Notes: generated by a model not told the origin, from the letters alone. 64,000 bases of DNA from Bradyrhizobium diazoefficiens (GCF_018129965.1 NZ_JAFCKW010000001.1:248001-312000); one strand, 5' to 3'. Counted from the first letter of the stretch, positions 37,667 through 46,852 are shown. A program made the numbers and translations.

Positions 37667-39442
37667 TCACACCAACGCCTTGCCGCCGGCGAACGCCTTG
37701 GCGGTGGCCTCGTCGTTGGCCTGCTCCGGCAACAGCATCTCGTTGTGCGCCTTGCCGGACGGGATCATCGGGAAGCAGTTCTCGAGCGCGGCGACACGGC
37801 AGTCGAACAACACCGGCCGCTTGATCGAGATCATCTCCTGGATCGCGCCGTCGAGATCTGCGGGCTTGTGCACCTGGAGGCCGACGCCGCCATAGGCCTC
37901 CGCGAGCTTGACGAAATCCGGCAGCGCTTCCGAATAGGAATGCGACAGCCGGTTGCCGTGGAGCAGCTGCTGCCACTGCCGCACCATGCCCATGTACTGA
38001 TTGTTCAGGATGAAGATCTTGATCGGCAGCTCATATTGAACCGCCGTCGACATCTCCTGCATCGTCATCTGTACCGACGCGTCGCCCGCGATGTCGATGA
38101 CGAGACTGTCGGGATGAGCCACCTGCACCCCGACCGCGGCCGGCAGGCCGTAGCCCATGGTGCCGAGACCGCCCGACGTCATCCAGCGATGCGGCTCCTC
38201 GAAGCCGTAAAACTGCGCTGCCCACATCTGGTGCTGACCAACCTCGGTCGTGATGTAGGTATCCCTGCCGCGCGTCGCCTCGAACAGGCTCTGGATCGCA
38301 TGCTGCGGCAGGATGACGTCGTTGCTCTTCTTGTAGTAGAGCGAATTGCGGCCGCGCCACTGCGCGATCTGTTGCCACCACGCCTTGATGTCGGGCTTCT
38401 TCGCCTCCGCCTTGAACACCTGGAGGATGTCGCCGAGGATGTTGCCGCAATCGCCGATGATCGGCACGTCGACCCGGATGTTCTTGTTGATCGAGGACGG
38501 ATCGATGTCGATGTGGATCTTCTTCGAGCCGGGCGAGAACGCATCAACCCGGCCGGTGATGCGGTCGTCGAAGCGCGCGCCGACACACAGCATGACGTCG
38601 CAATCATGCATGGTCATGTTGGCCTCGTAGGTGCCGTGCATGCCGAGCATGCCGAGCCAGTTCTTGCCCGACGCGGGATACGCGCCCAACCCCATCAGCG
38701 TCGAGGTGATCGGAAAACCGGTGACCTCGACGAGTTCGCGCAGCAACCTGGTCGCTTCGGGGCCGGAATTGATCACGCCGCCGCCGCTGTAGATCACGGG
38801 GCGTTTGGCATTGGCGAGCAGCGCCACCGCCTTGCGGATCTGCGTCGCATCGCCCTTCACGCGCGGCGCGTAGGAGCGGTGCACGTCGGACTTGCGCGGC
38901 GGGTGATAAGTGCCGGTCGCAAACTGCACGTCCTTCGGCACGTCGACCAGCACCGGGCCCGGCCGCCCCGTGGTGGCAACGTAGAAGGCTTCGTGCAGGA
39001 CCTTGGCGAGATCGTTGACGTCGCGCACCAGCCAGTTGTGCTTGGTGCAGGGGCGGGTGATGCCGACCGTGTCGCATTCCTGGAACGCGTCGTTGCCGAT
39101 CAGATGGGTCGGAACCTGGCCGGAGATGCAGACCATGGGAATCGAGTCCATCAGTGCGTCGGCGAGCGGCGTCACCATGTTGGTGGCGCCGGGACCGGAG
39201 GTCACCAGTGCAACGCCCGGCTTGCCGGTCGAGCGCGCATAGCCCTCGGCGGCGTGGCCCGCGCCCTGCTCGTGACGGACAAGGATGTGCTGGACTTCGC
39301 TCTGCTGGAAGATCTCGTCATAGATCGGAAGCACAGCGCCGCCGGGATAGCCGAAAATGTCGGTCACGCCATGATCGATGAGCGCGCGAACGATCATCGC
39401 GGCGCCGGTCATCTGGTTCGGATCGTGGCTCTTGTCGCTCAT
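37667..39442 (-). CDS. ilvI: Acetolactate synthase large subunit
   Basis: 591 residues. First common step of branched-chain amino acid synthesis: joins pyruvate to pyruvate or 2-oxobutyrate using TPP, FAD and Mg2+. The TPP glutamate lies in LVRHEQGAGHAAEGYAR (near residue 60), followed by TSGPGATN; the C-terminal TPP/Mg site is DIAGDASVQMTMQEMSTAV. CGGAGCAAGACA precedes the ATG at 39442. Its transcript starts with a leader peptide and attenuator (39496-39617). The symbol ilvB is equally used for this gene. Confidence 0.97.
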   Translation of the reverse strand: MSDKSHDPNQMTGAAMIVRALIDHGVTDIFGYPGGAVLPIYDEIFQQSEVQHILVRHEQGAGHAAEGYARSTGKPGVALVTSGPGATNMVTPLADALMDSIPMVCISGQVPTHLIGNDAFQECDTVGITRPCTKHNWLVRDVNDLAKVLHEAFYVATTGRPGPVLVDVPKDVQFATGTYHPPRKSDVHRSYAPRVKGDATQIRKAVALLANAKRPVIYSGGGVINSGPEATRLLRELVEVTGFPITSTLMGLGAYPASGKNWLGMLGMHGTYEANMTMHDCDVMLCVGARFDDRITGRVDAFSPGSKKIHIDIDPSSINKNIRVDVPIIGDCGNILGDILQVFKAEAKKPDIKAWWQQIAQWRGRNSLYYKKSNDVILPQHAIQSLFEATRGRDTYITTEVGQHQMWAAQFYGFEEPHRWMTSGGLGTMGYGLPAAVGVQVAHPDSLVIDIAGDASVQMTMQEMSTAVQYELPIKIFILNNQYMGMVRQWQQLLHGNRLSHSYSEALPDFVKLAEAYGGVGLQVHKPADLDGAIQEMISIKRPVLFDCRVAALENCFPMIPSGKAHNEMLLPEQANDEATAKAFAGGKALV

Positions 39443-39495
39443 TGTCTTGCTCCGGATGCGCTGTTGTCAGCGGCTTCGTTCGTGTCGGGTTCGGG

Positions 39496-39579
39496 AAATA
39501 AAAAAGGCCCCGAAGAGGGACCCTGCACACCGCCTGTCATGTGGATGGCAGCTAGCCACCCCCGGCGGTGTGCCCGGGT
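39496..39579 (-). promoter_or_regulatory. ilvI transcription attenuator (terminator versus antiterminator)
   Basis: On the minus strand, the terminator is GGTCCC paired with GGGGCC around the loop TCTTC (39506-39522), followed by TTTTTTATTT. The alternative is a longer stem: GCACACCGCC within the last leader codons (39564-39573) pairs perfectly with GGCGGTGTGC (39525-39534), and with a small bulge ACCC (39576-39579) pairs GGGT (39520-39523), which is the 5' part of the terminator stem. The two structures exclude each other. Stalling at Ile, Leu or Val codons would free the antiterminator; full translation to the stop would cover its 5' arm and let the terminator form. Confidence 0.85.
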
Positions 39580-39617
39580 ACGACGGCGATAAGGAGCTTG
39601 GTAATAATATTACGCAT
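39552..39617 (-). CDS. Branched-chain amino acid leader peptide
   Basis: 21-codon ORF upstream of ilvI. It begins MRNIITKLLIAVV, so seven of residues 4-13 are Ile, Leu or Val, then runs through Pro-Gly-His-Thr-Ala and three Gly to TAG. The stop lies just before the mutually exclusive hairpins. It is a classic control peptide of an amino-acid attenuator, not a functional protein. Confidence 0.88.
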   Translation of the reverse strand: MRNIITKLLIAVVPGHTAGGG

Positions 39618-39649
39618 GACAGGCGCCCGGCTTCCCAAAGGTTGCGCGA

Positions 39650-39677
39650 AACATAGCGGCGAAAGCCTGGATGTCAA
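39650..39677 (-). promoter_or_regulatory. Sigma-70-type promoter of ilvI
   Basis: Minus-strand -35 TTGACA (39672-39677) and -10 TATGTT (39650-39655) with a 16-bp spacer. Transcription would start near 39643, giving a leader of about 200 nt before ilvI that includes the control peptide and attenuator. Confidence 0.75.
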
Positions 39678-39770
39678 GGCGATGCAGCCATTCCTGCGCG
39701 ATTTTGGCAGTCTACCGGTGTTCCGAGGGTACGGCGAGAGCAAAATGCGTAGGCCGGCCTCAAAACCGCG

Positions 39771-40727
39771 TCAGTCGGGATCCCGGGACGCGTTCACGCC
39801 CGCCGCGAGCCACCCCCTCGCCTCCTCCGGCTTTACCCATTCGAATTGCGGCAATTGGTGGCGGAACCAGGTGAACTGCCGCTTTGCATAGTGGCGGGTG
39901 TCGGCCCGTCCGATCGTGGCAGCGTCCTGCAGGCTGAGCTCCCCGCGCAGATGCCGGATCAGGGCCGGAACGCCATGGGCCTTCATGGCCGGCAGGAGCG
40001 AATCGAGCTGGCGGGCCGCAAGGCGCTCGACTTCGTTCAGCGCCCCCATACCGAGCATGGCGTCGAAGCGGGCATCGATGCGGGCATAGAGTTCGGCGCG
40101 CTCGGGGGCCAAGAACACCGCGCGAAAACTATCCTGGGGCAAAAGCGGCGGCTGGCCTTCCCGCTGCCATTCCAGCAGCGAGCGGCCGGTCGCTTCGATC
40201 ACCTCGAGCGCGCGTGCGATGCGCGTGCGGTCGCGCAGGTTCAATCGCTCGGCGGCGCGCGGATCGCGGGCTGCGAGTTCCGCATGCAGAGCCTCGACGC
40301 CGTTCCGGTCCAGCCGCGCCCGCACGTCGTCGCGCACCTCGGCAGGAATCGGCGGCACGACGGAGAGACCCGCCGTCAGCGCCTTGAAATAGAGGCCAGT
40401 CCCGCCGACGAAGATCGGCAGCCGGCCTTCGGCCTGCGCCGCTTCGAGCGCCTTCGCCGCGTCGTTCACCCAGGCGCCCGCCGAGAATTTCACCGCCGCA
40501 TCGACATGGCCATAGAGGTGGTGGGGCACGAGCGCCTCCTCGGCCCGCGTCGGACGCGCCGTGATGATGCGGAGGTCGCGATAGACCTGCATGGAATCGG
40601 CATTGATGACGACGCCACCCGTGCTGAGGGCAAGCTCGAGCGCCAGCGCCGACTTGCCGCTGGCTGTCGGGCCTGCGATAAGCACGGCCTTGCAGACATG
40701 GCTTCTGCTGACCTGTCCCTCGCTCAC
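39771..40727 (-). CDS. miaA: tRNA dimethylallyltransferase
   Basis: 318 residues. Adds the dimethylallyl group to A37 of tRNAs that read U-starting codons. The P-loop is GPTASGKS (residues 19-26); [21 protein letters not shown] and the C-terminal [12 protein letters not shown] are all family marks. GAGG seven bases before a GTG at 40727 gives the start. Only 11 bp separate it from the divergent serB start. Confidence 0.96.
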   Translation of the reverse strand: MSEGQVSRSHVCKAVLIAGPTASGKSALALELALSTGGVVINADSMQVYRDLRIITARPTRAEEALVPHHLYGHVDAAVKFSAGAWVNDAAKALEAAQAEGRLPIFVGGTGLYFKALTAGLSVVPPIPAEVRDDVRARLDRNGVEALHAELAARDPRAAERLNLRDRTRIARALEVIEATGRSLLEWQREGQPPLLPQDSFRAVFLAPERAELYARIDARFDAMLGMGALNEVERLAARQLDSLLPAMKAHGVPALIRHLRGELSLQDAATIGRADTRHYAKRQFTWFRHQLPQFEWVKPEEARGWLAAGVNASRDPD

Positions 40728-40738
40728 GAAAACCTCAA

Positions 40739-41644
40739 ATGTCCCTCGTCGCCACGCTGATCTGCAACCCGAATAGTCCCGCGCTCGACTCGACCATCGT
40801 CGACGGCGCCCGCACCGTGCTGCCCCAAGCCCTGCCTGCGCACTGGCTGTTCGACGGGGTCGCGGTCGACATTCCCTTCGGCGCCGACGGTAACCTCGAA
40901 GGCGACCGTCACGCCATCGAGCAACGGCTCCGCGAGCTTCGCGGCGACCTGCCCATCGACATCGTCGTGCAGCCAGCCGGCTTCCGGCGCAAGAAGCTTT
41001 TTCTCGCCGACATGGATTCCACCATGATCGGCCAGGAATGCATCGACGAGCTCGCCGATTTCGCCGGGCTGAAGGCGCATGTTGCCGGCATCACCGAACG
41101 CGCGATGCGCGGCGAGATCGCGTTCGAGCCGGCGCTGCGCGAGCGCGTCGCCCTGCTGAAGGACCTTTCTGCCAGCGTCGTCGACAAGGTGCTGGCCGAA
41201 CGCATCACGCTGACGCCGGGCGGCCGCGAACTGGTCGCCACCATGCGCGCCAACGGCGCCTACACCTGCCTCGTCTCCGGCGGGTTCACGCTGTTCACCA
41301 GCGCGGTCGCCGCCAGGATCGGCTTCCAGGAGAACCGCGCCAACGAACTCGTCGTGCGCGACGGCAAGTTCACCGGTGAAGTGAAGGAGCCGATTCTGGG
41401 CCGCGCCGCGAAGCTCGCGACGCTGGTGGATCTGATGGAATCCTTCGATCTCGACGACATCGACTCGGTCGTGGTCGGCGACGGAGCCAATGATCTGGCG
41501 ATGATCCAGGCGGCAGGGCTGGGCGTGGCCTATCACGCCAAGCCGGCGGTGGCGGCTGCGGCAGCTGCGCGGATCGATCACGGCGATCTCACCGCGCTGC
41601 TGTATGCACAGGGGTATCGGCGGGACGAGTTCGTGGACACCTGA
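40739..41644 (+). CDS. serB: Phosphoserine phosphatase
   Basis: 301 residues. Last step of serine synthesis. The HAD motif DMDST (Asp91 and Asp93) starts the catalytic domain, followed by [18 protein letters not shown] (motif II) and GDGANDLAM (motif III). The N-terminal ~80 residues are the usual ACT-like domain of the longer SerB. There is no clear ribosome-binding site before the ATG; it abuts the divergent miaA start. Confidence 0.96.
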   Translation: MSLVATLICNPNSPALDSTIVDGARTVLPQALPAHWLFDGVAVDIPFGADGNLEGDRHAIEQRLRELRGDLPIDIVVQPAGFRRKKLFLADMDSTMIGQECIDELADFAGLKAHVAGITERAMRGEIAFEPALRERVALLKDLSASVVDKVLAERITLTPGGRELVATMRANGAYTCLVSGGFTLFTSAVAARIGFQENRANELVVRDGKFTGEVKEPILGRAAKLATLVDLMESFDLDDIDSVVVGDGANDLAMIQAAGLGVAYHAKPAVAAAAAARIDHGDLTALLYAQGYRRDEFVDT

Positions 41645-41650
41645 CCACCT

Positions 41651-41733
41651 CGTCGTTCCGGGATGGTGCGAAGCACCAGACCCGGAACCTCGAGATTCCG
41701 GGTTCGATGCTGCGCATCGCCGCGGAATGACGA
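41651..41733. repeat. Intergenic palindromic repeat
   Basis: Outer arms TCGTCGTTCCG and CGCGGAATGACGA are near-inverted, and inside are three hairpins: GGTGC/GCACC, ACCCGGAA/TTCCGGGT and GATG/CATC. The composition matches the repetitive extragenic palindromes I know from Bradyrhizobium chromosomes. It lies between converging serB and the degP-like gene and may help end transcription on both strands. Confidence 0.7.
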
Positions 41734-41741
41734 TTGACTCC

Positions 41742-43232
41742 CTACTGCACGCTCAGCGCTACGAAGCGCAGCTCGCCGTCGGCGTTGGAGACGAGCAGCA
41801 GCACCGATTTCTTGCCGTCCTTCTTGAGCTGGTCGACGCGCTTCTGGATGTCGGCGCCGCTGGAGACGGCCTCCTGCGCCACCTCGACGATGACGTCGCC
41901 GGCGGAGAGGCGCTTTTCGGCCGCGTCGGAATTGGCGTCGACATTGGTGACGACCACGCCCTTGACGCTGTCTTTGATCTTGTAGCGCGTGCGCAGATCC
42001 TTGTTGAGCGCGGCAAGATCGAGACCGAGCGCCTTCTGCGTCACCGGCTTTTCCGGCGCCGGCTCGTCGGTCTTCACCGCGGCCTGCACCTTGTCGGGAT
42101 CCAGCAGGCGGCCGAGCGTGACCTTCTTGGTCTCCTCCTGGCCCTTGCGAATGACGATGACGTCGACTTCCTTGCCGACCGCGGTGTCGGCGACGACGCG
42201 GGACAGGTCCTTCGGGTCCTTGACGTCCTTGCCGTCGAACTTGACGACGACGTCGCCGGGCTCGATGCCAGCGGGCTTGGCCGGGCCCTTGTCGTCGACG
42301 CCAGCCACCAGCGCGCCACGCGGCGGCTTGATGTTGAGGCTCTCGGCGATCTCGTCGGTGACGCTCTGGATGCGCACCCCTAACCAGCCGCGGCGCAGCT
42401 CGCCGAACTGGCGGAGCTGGTCGACGACGCCCGCCACCGTCTTCGACGGCACGGCGAAGCCGATACCGATCGAGCCGCCGGAAGGCGAGATGATCAGCGT
42501 GTTGACGCCGATCACGTCGCCATCGAGGTTGAACAACGGACCGCCCGAATTGCCGCGATTGATGGCGGCATCGGTCTGGATGTAGCTGTCATACGGACCC
42601 GAAGAGATGTCGCGGTTCTTGGCCGAGACGATGCCGGCGGTCACCGTGCCGCCGAGGCTGAACGGGTTGCCGATCGCGACCACCCAGTCGCCGAGGCGCA
42701 GCTTGTCGGAGTCGCCGAACTTCACCGAGACAAGCGGCTTCGTCGGCTTGAATTTCAGCACCGCAAGGTCGGTCTTCTTGTCGACGCCGACCAGCTCCGC
42801 CTTGATCTTGGTGCCATCGTTGAGGATGACGTTGATCTCGTCGGCGTCAGCAATAACGTGATTGTTGGTGACGACGACGCCCGATGTGTCGATGATGAAG
42901 CCGCTTCCGAGCGAATTGGTCTTCTTCGGCGGGCCGCTGTCGCCGCTCTTGCCACCGCCGGGTCCCTTGCGGTTCTTGAAGAAGTCGTCGAAGAACTCCT
43001 CGAAGGGCGAGCCGGGCGGCAGTTGCGGCATGCTGTTGCTGCCGCCGCCCTTGGCCTCGACGGTCTGAGAAGTCGAGATGTTGACGACCGCGTCGATCAC
43101 CTTCTCGGCAACGTCGGCGATTCCGTCCGGTCCGCGCGCCTGGACTGGCGCTGCGAACGCGCTGAATGCACTGACGGCGAGCGCGGCCAGCCCTAAGCGC
43201 AAACGGGTCGGGGCAGCGATGGCAGCGGTCAT
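41742..43232 (-). CDS. degP: Do-family periplasmic serine protease (DegP/DegQ-like)
   Basis: 496 residues. Signal peptide (to about residue 32), trypsin-like domain with triad His125 (VTNNHVI), Asp155 (KTDLAVL) and Ser229 (GNSGGPL), then two PDZ domains (GWLGVRIQSVTDE and the C-terminal GVVVTNVDANSDAAEKRL). It degrades or refolds damaged envelope proteins. A low-complexity Gly/Lys-rich insertion lies at residues 85-104 in the LA loop. It is last in the hflK-hflC-DUF2065-degP line, all on the minus strand. Confidence 0.95.
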   Translation of the reverse strand: MTAAIAAPTRLRLGLAALAVSAFSAFAAPVQARGPDGIADVAEKVIDAVVNISTSQTVEAKGGGSNSMPQLPPGSPFEEFFDDFFKNRKGPGGGKSGDSGPPKKTNSLGSGFIIDTSGVVVTNNHVIADADEINVILNDGTKIKAELVGVDKKTDLAVLKFKPTKPLVSVKFGDSDKLRLGDWVVAIGNPFSLGGTVTAGIVSAKNRDISSGPYDSYIQTDAAINRGNSGGPLFNLDGDVIGVNTLIISPSGGSIGIGFAVPSKTVAGVVDQLRQFGELRRGWLGVRIQSVTDEIAESLNIKPPRGALVAGVDDKGPAKPAGIEPGDVVVKFDGKDVKDPKDLSRVVADTAVGKEVDVIVIRKGQEETKKVTLGRLLDPDKVQAAVKTDEPAPEKPVTQKALGLDLAALNKDLRTRYKIKDSVKGVVVTNVDANSDAAEKRLSAGDVIVEVAQEAVSSGADIQKRVDQLKKDGKKSVLLLVSNADGELRFVALSVQ

Positions 43233-43389
43233 TGGTATCTCCAGGGAAAAGGATTCGGCTCCAAACCTTCAGCTCCAAGACTGCGCTCGAACCGGGGGAC
43301 GGCGCAAGCACGGAGCTTAACGGGCCTCGAGACCCGAACAATACGGCGAAAACCAGCCTCTCGCCTTCACTTTGGCGTTGGCGCGACGG

Positions 43390-43596
43390 CTAAATCGGGC
43401 GCCGCATCACCCAGATCAGAACCAGACCGGCCACGGCCGAACCGATCCCGACCGCCCGCAGGACATTGTCCGGCGTGGCGATGGCGCTCTTCATGGCCTT
43501 GCGCATCCAGGCCGGACTTGCCGCAAACATCAAGCCTTCGAGCACGAAAAGGATGCCGAGGCCGATGAGGAAGTCGGCGAACGCAATGGACCTCAT
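43390..43596 (-). CDS. DUF2065 small membrane protein
   Basis: 68 residues, two membrane helices (FADFLIGLGILFVLEGLMFAA and AVGIGSAVAGLVLIWVM, about residues 6-26 and 48-64) with the conserved PAWMRKAM loop between them. DUF2065 (YjeT) genes usually sit beside hflK and hflC, as here. Function unknown; association with the HflKC-FtsH complex is inferred from gene order. Confidence 0.9.
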   Translation of the reverse strand: MRSIAFADFLIGLGILFVLEGLMFAASPAWMRKAMKSAIATPDNVLRAVGIGSAVAGLVLIWVMRRPI

Positions 43597-43635
43597 CGGA
43601 TGGGAACCTCCCGTTGTGGTGTTCTTGTCTGGACG

Positions 43636-43661
43636 AAGGGGCGGCAGATCTGCCGCCCCTT
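43636..43661. repeat. Perfect palindrome between hflC and DUF2065
   Basis: A 26-bp perfect palindrome with 13-bp arms (AAGGGGCGGCAGA and its complement) in the 72-bp gap between the two genes. No T-run follows on the minus strand. It could be a leaky terminator or a processing site. Confidence 0.5.
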
Positions 43662-43668
43662 GTGTCGT

Positions 43669-44565
43669 CTATGGCTTGGCCGGCGTCGCGGCGGACGTCT
43701 TGCCGGACGGGTTACCAAAGAACCGGAAGAAATCCGAGTCCGGACGCAGCAGGAAGCGGGTGTCGCTCGACTTCAACCCGTTCTCATAGGCCGTCATCGA
43801 CCGGTAGAACGCGAAGAAGTCGGCATCCTTGCCATAGGCTTCCGCGAACAACCGGTTGCGCTCGGCGTCGCCCACGCCGCGCGTCTGCTCGGCCTGTGAC
43901 CTCGCCTCCGCCTCGATCACGGTCGCCTCGCGGTCTGCCTTGGAGCGGATTTCCTGAGCCTTCTGACCGCCCTGCGCGCGGAACTCGGCGGCTTCACGCT
44001 CGCGCTCGGTCTTCATGCGCAGATAGACCGCCTGGCTGTTCTGCTCCGGCAGGTCGGCGCGCCTGATGCGGACGTCGACGACCTGGATGCCGTAGCCGTC
44101 GGCCTCGCGGTCGAGCTGGTCGCGGATGCGCAGCATCAGCTTCTCGCGATCGTCGCGCACCACGTTGATGAAGGTGACCTCGCCGAGCACGCGGCGCAGC
44201 GCAGCGTTCAGAAGCGTGGTGAGCTGGATGTTGGCCGCCTGGATCGAGCCGATGCTCTGGTAGAAACGCAGCGCGTCCTTGATGCGATAGCGCGCGAAGG
44301 CATCGACCACGAGCCGCTTCTGATCGGACGCGATCGCTTCCTGCGACGGGTTTTCCAGATCGAGGATGCGCTTGTCGATGTTGATCACCGAATTCCACGG
44401 CGCCTTGAAATGCAGGCCGGGGTCGGTGACGACGTCGACGGGCCTGCCGAACTGCAGCACGATGGTCTGCTCGGTCTGCTGGACCGTGAACAGCGACATG
44501 TAGCCGACGATCACCACGAGAAGGAGCCCGAGCAGCGCGACCATACCTGTGACCGGAGACTTCAT
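43669..44565 (-). CDS. hflC: HflC, SPFH-domain regulator of FtsH
   Basis: 298 residues. One N-terminal membrane anchor (GMVALLGLLLVVIVGYMSL) then the SPFH/band-7 domain facing the periplasm (TIVLQFGRPVDVV, GLHFKAPW) and a coiled-coil region (RMKTEREREAAEFRAQG). With HflK it surrounds FtsH and limits membrane-protein degradation. Its ATG overlaps the hflK stop by 4 bp. Confidence 0.95.
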   Translation of the reverse strand: MKSPVTGMVALLGLLLVVIVGYMSLFTVQQTEQTIVLQFGRPVDVVTDPGLHFKAPWNSVINIDKRILDLENPSQEAIASDQKRLVVDAFARYRIKDALRFYQSIGSIQAANIQLTTLLNAALRRVLGEVTFINVVRDDREKLMLRIRDQLDREADGYGIQVVDVRIRRADLPEQNSQAVYLRMKTEREREAAEFRAQGGQKAQEIRSKADREATVIEAEARSQAEQTRGVGDAERNRLFAEAYGKDADFFAFYRSMTAYENGLKSSDTRFLLRPDSDFFRFFGNPSGKTSAATPAKP

Positions 44566-45698
44566 CGCGTGGCTCCGCTCGATTGCTGACCGGTGGCAGC
44601 CGGCCGCTTGGCCGTCAGTTCGCCCAGCGGCAGATAGGGCACGACGCCCTGGCCCGCGGCGCCCCCGTCATAGACGAGCTTGTCCGCGCCGCCGAGCACG
44701 CGCTCCATCGTCTCCAGATAGATCCGTTCACGCGTCACGTCGGGCGCCTTCTTGTATTCCTCGTAAACCTTCAGGAAGCGCGAGCTCTGGCCCTTGGCCT
44801 CGGCGACGGTCTGCTCCCTGTAGCCTTCGGCGGCCTGCAGGATCTGCGCGGCACGTCCGCGCGCCTGCGGCACCACCTGGTTGGCGTAGGTCTGCGCCTC
44901 GTTCTGCAACTGCTCAAGGTTGGCGCGCGCCGCCTGGACGTCGCGGAACGCGTCGATCACCTGCGCCGGCGGATCGACCTTCTGCATCTGCACCTGGCTG
45001 ATGAGAATGCCGGCGCCGTAGCCGTCCAGGGTCTTCTGGATCAACTCGTGCACGCCCTGCTCGGTCACGTTGCGCGCGCCGGTCAGGATCGGCTGGATCT
45101 GCGACCGGCCGATCACCTCGCGCATGGCGCTCTCGGCGACCGCCTTCACGGTGCCTTCGGGATTCTGGATGTTGAAGAGGAAATCGCCGACGCCGTCCGG
45201 CTTGATGCGCCAGAGCACGGTGAAGTCGACGTCGACGATGTTCTCGTCGCCTGTCAGCATCAGGCTCTCTTCCGGAACATCACGAATGGAGCGGCCGCGC
45301 CGCGCCGGATCGTCGATCAGCGTCATGCCGATCGAGATGGTGGAGACGCGCAGCGCCTTCGGCAGCAGCACGGTCTCGATCGGATAGGGCAGATGATAGT
45401 TCAGGCCGGGCTGCACCGTGCGGACATGCTTGCCGAAGCGCAACACGACGCCGAGTTCTTCGGACTGCACCCGGAAGAAGCCGGACAACAGCCAGAACGC
45501 GACGATGAGCAGGACGATCAGCGTGATGCCGATGCCGGAGAAATAGCCGCCCGGCATGAGCTGCTGGAGGCGATCCTGGCTGCGTCGCAGAAGGTCTTCC
45601 AGATCCGGCGGCCTCGGCCCGACCGGTTGCGGGCCTGTGCCCCAAGGTCCCTTCGGACCCGAGCCCCATGGGCCACCGCCCTGATTCTTCCACGGCAT
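44562..45698 (-). CDS. hflK: HflK, SPFH-domain regulator of FtsH
   Basis: 378 residues. The Gly/Pro-rich N-terminus (NQGGGPWGSGPKGPWG) is typical of HflK, followed by a single membrane helix (about residues 58-78), the SPFH domain (VVLRFGKHVRTVQPGLNYHLPYP) and the coiled-coil stretch FRDVQAARANLEQLQNEAQ. First gene of the hflKC-DUF2065-degP line; 159 bp separate it from folA and must hold the promoter. Confidence 0.95.
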   Translation of the reverse strand: MPWKNQGGGPWGSGPKGPWGTGPQPVGPRPPDLEDLLRRSQDRLQQLMPGGYFSGIGITLIVLLIVAFWLLSGFFRVQSEELGVVLRFGKHVRTVQPGLNYHLPYPIETVLLPKALRVSTISIGMTLIDDPARRGRSIRDVPEESLMLTGDENIVDVDFTVLWRIKPDGVGDFLFNIQNPEGTVKAVAESAMREVIGRSQIQPILTGARNVTEQGVHELIQKTLDGYGAGILISQVQMQKVDPPAQVIDAFRDVQAARANLEQLQNEAQTYANQVVPQARGRAAQILQAAEGYREQTVAEAKGQSSRFLKVYEEYKKAPDVTRERIYLETMERVLGGADKLVYDGGAAGQGVVPYLPLGELTAKRPAATGQQSSGATR

Positions 45699-45857
45699 TC
45701 GACGCTCTCCTCGGCAGACCGGGACTAGAACTTATCCGGCCCGCATTGTCCGGTCCGGCTTTATAGGGGACCGGCAGGTCCCTTACAACGCAGCCCTCGC
45801 CATCCTCCGAGCTAAGCCCGGGGCCGGAAAAGTCAATGTTAACATTGGCAAATGCGG

Positions 45858-46367
45858 TTAATGGGAGGCCCGCCGACGATATGTCACATAGGAGAAGTCG
45901 GCGCTGTCCTCAGGGCCGGCAGGATGACGGATGCGCCCAACCTCATCCCACTCCGCCCTGTCGATGTCGAAATGCGTGTCGCCGTCGGGCCGCGCATGCA
46001 CTTCGGTGATTTCGAGGCGATCTGCGCGATCGAGCCATTGCCGATAGATCTCGGCCCCCCCGATCACCGCGATCTCGGCGACCGAACGCCGCAGGGCATC
46101 GCCAAGCGCAATCGCGCCTGCATCCGCGGCCGAGGTCGTGACGATGGCGCCGGCGGCGCGGTAAGCCGCATCGCGCGTGATCACGATGTTGGTGCGGTTC
46201 GGCAGCGGACGGCGCAAGGATTCGAAGGTCTTGCGCCCCATGATGACGGGCTTGCCGATCGTGAGCGCCTTGAAGCGCGCCATGTCGGATTTCAATCGCC
46301 ACGGAATGGCGTTGCCGGCGCCGATCACGCCGTTCTCCGCGATCGCCACCACGAAGACGATATCCAT
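45858..46367 (-). CDS. folA: Dihydrofolate reductase
   Basis: 169 residues. Reduces dihydrofolate to tetrahydrofolate with NADPH. IAENGVIGAGNAIPWRLKSDM covers the substrate and cofactor region, followed by IMGRKTFESL and VIGGAEIYRQWL. The start overlaps the stop of the GNAT gene by one base (TGATG). Downstream of thyA, which makes the dihydrofolate it recycles. Confidence 0.95.
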   Translation of the reverse strand: MDIVFVVAIAENGVIGAGNAIPWRLKSDMARFKALTIGKPVIMGRKTFESLRRPLPNRTNIVITRDAAYRAAGAIVTTSAADAGAIALGDALRRSVAEIAVIGGAEIYRQWLDRADRLEITEVHARPDGDTHFDIDRAEWDEVGRIRHPAGPEDSADFSYVTYRRRASH

Positions 46368-46852
46368 CAGGGAGAGCTCCCGGCCAGCCGCGTCAGCGCG
46401 GGGCCGGCGACGCGGCACAGCGTCCAGTCGTCCATCATGACGGCGCCGAGCGATTTGTAGAACGCGATCGACGGCGCGTTCCAGTCGAGCACCGCCCATT
46501 GCAGGCGCGACCAGCCGTTGTCGACGCATTCCCTGGCGAGATAGACCAGCAGCGCCTTGCCAAGACCCCTGCCCCGGTGCGACGGCCGCACATAGAGATC
46601 TTCGAGATAGATGCCGTGACGACCGCTGAAGGTGGAGAAGTTGACGAACCAGACGGCAAAGCCGGCCGGCTCGCCATCCCATTCGGCGATGGCGCAATGG
46701 AGCTGCGGTCTCTCGCCGAACAGCGCATCGCCGATCATGGCCTCGGTCGCATCCACCTCGTGCGAGAGCTTTTCGTACTCGGCGAGTTCGCGGATGAAGG
46801 CGAGGACGAGCCCGGCTTCATCGGGACGCGCGCGGCGGATATTGAGAGACAT
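46367..46852 (-). CDS. GNAT-family N-acetyltransferase
   Basis: 161 residues. The acetyl-CoA motif is RPSHRGRGLGKALL (about residues 89-102), followed by WAVLDWNAPSIAFYKSLGA, which resembles the diamine/polyamine acetyltransferase-like (SSAT) group. Substrate unknown. It lies between thyA (5 bp away) and folA, in the same operon; its ribosome-binding site is weak, which suggests translational coupling. Confidence 0.92.
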   Translation of the reverse strand: MSLNIRRARPDEAGLVLAFIRELAEYEKLSHEVDATEAMIGDALFGERPQLHCAIAEWDGEPAGFAVWFVNFSTFSGRHGIYLEDLYVRPSHRGRGLGKALLVYLARECVDNGWSRLQWAVLDWNAPSIAFYKSLGAVMMDDWTLCRVAGPALTRLAGSSP

